From NCBI GenBank assembly GCA_017414385.1, contig JAFQMO010000141.1, forward strand, positions 1 through 39,380: DNA of 39,380 nt, written 5' to 3'. Positions 39,277 to 39,380 of the stretch are shown piece after piece (the stretch's first letter is position 1; each line of letters opens with the position of its first letter). The notes beneath the pieces are model-generated. The model did no database searches. It saw nothing but the letters and a program-made list of their open reading frames with translations, and was not told the DNA's origin. The position numbers and the translations under genes were made by a program. The DNA comes from Clostridia bacterium. GTDB taxonomy: Bacteria; Bacillota; Clostridia; Oscillospirales; CAG-272.

Positions 39277-39310
39277 AAAAAAGGCGAAGCCGATACGGCT
39301 TCGCCTTTTT
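39277..39310. terminator. Terminator after the TIM-barrel gene
   Basis: A perfect 15-bp stem (AAAAAGGCGAAGCCG / CGGCTTCGCCTTTTT) with a 3-4 nt loop; T runs exist on both strands, so it may also end a gene on the minus strand. Confidence 0.93.
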
Positions 39311-39321
39311 GATACCCCGTC

Positions 39322-39380
39322 TCAGTTCCCGACATCCAGGATCTGTAAGAGGCGCAAGTACTCTCTTTCGCAGATCACAC
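39322..39380 (-). CDS. Possible 3' end of a minus-strand gene
   Basis: From the window edge an open minus-strand frame reads ICEREYLRLLQILDVGN and stops at TGA (39324-39322), just upstream of a terminator usable on that strand. The fragment is too short to identify and is reported with low confidence. Confidence 0.4.
   Translation of the reverse strand, partial: VICEREYLRLLQILDVGN

Overview
The window looks like chromosome from a spore-forming, anaerobic, low-to-medium GC Gram-positive bacterium of class Clostridia, probably an uncultured gut lineage. The grounds are: consensus TTGACA-17-TATAAT promoters, strong AGGAGG-type ribosome sites, U-tailed terminators, a GTP-type PEP carboxykinase, a PdaA-type spore-cortex deacetylase, a TPP riboswitch driving an ECF thiamine transporter, the DUF512-der-plsY cluster and a sodium-pumping decarboxylase beta subunit. 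The species cannot be read from the sequence. No rRNA, tRNA, CRISPR array, insertion sequence or phage gene was seen.

Layout. 1-4.8 kb: the 3' end of pckG, the TPP riboswitch with thiT, then gdhA and a birA-bioY biotin operon on the minus strand. 4.9-9.1 kb: a short LacI-family regulator (+), then a minus-strand run of folC, glycerate kinase and an ArsC/Spx-like protein. 9.1-12.5 kb: pdaA with a second deacetylase carrying a cysteine-rich insert (minus), and a MATE exporter (+). 12.6-17.7 kb: a minus-strand operon argG-argH-lactonase-GNAT-nucleoside phosphorylase. 17.9-24.3 kb: pepF, mfd and pth (minus). 24.5-28.5 kb: a plus-strand operon of an rRNA methyltransferase, a membrane-anchored esterase, a zinc-ribbon protein and a DUF6062 protein. 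28.5-34.2 kb: oadB with a small membrane partner, a glycoside hydrolase family 2 enzyme, an orphan barstar and plsY (minus). 34.2-38.1 kb: der, a DUF512 radical-SAM-like protein, rpmF and the YceD/DUF177 gene (minus). 38.3-39.3 kb: a sugar-phosphate isomerase-like TIM-barrel gene (+), then possibly the end of another minus-strand gene.

Most of this is housekeeping. The most unusual signal is an 18-bp palindrome centred on CG (consensus ATGTGTAWCGTTWYACAT), present in eight copies. Seven are in intergenic gaps or overlap a stop codon, and one lies in the 3' extension of the glycerate kinase gene. Six cluster between 4.9 and 9.1 kb around a shortened LacI-family gene, whose family typically binds CG-centred palindromes. 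Several neighbouring genes act on sugars or sugar acids (glycerate kinase, 6-phosphogluconolactonase-like protein, TIM-barrel isomerase). The copies mostly sit just after stop codons rather than over promoters, so a dispersed repeat or chromosome-organisation site is a serious alternative. Other points of interest are the cysteine-rich insert in a NodB deacetylase, the duplicated CxxC/CxxH pattern in the DUF6062 protein, an oadB pair without an alpha subunit, an orphan barstar, a low-complexity insert in Mfd, and a 15-bp inverted repeat bracketing about 150 bp upstream of argG.
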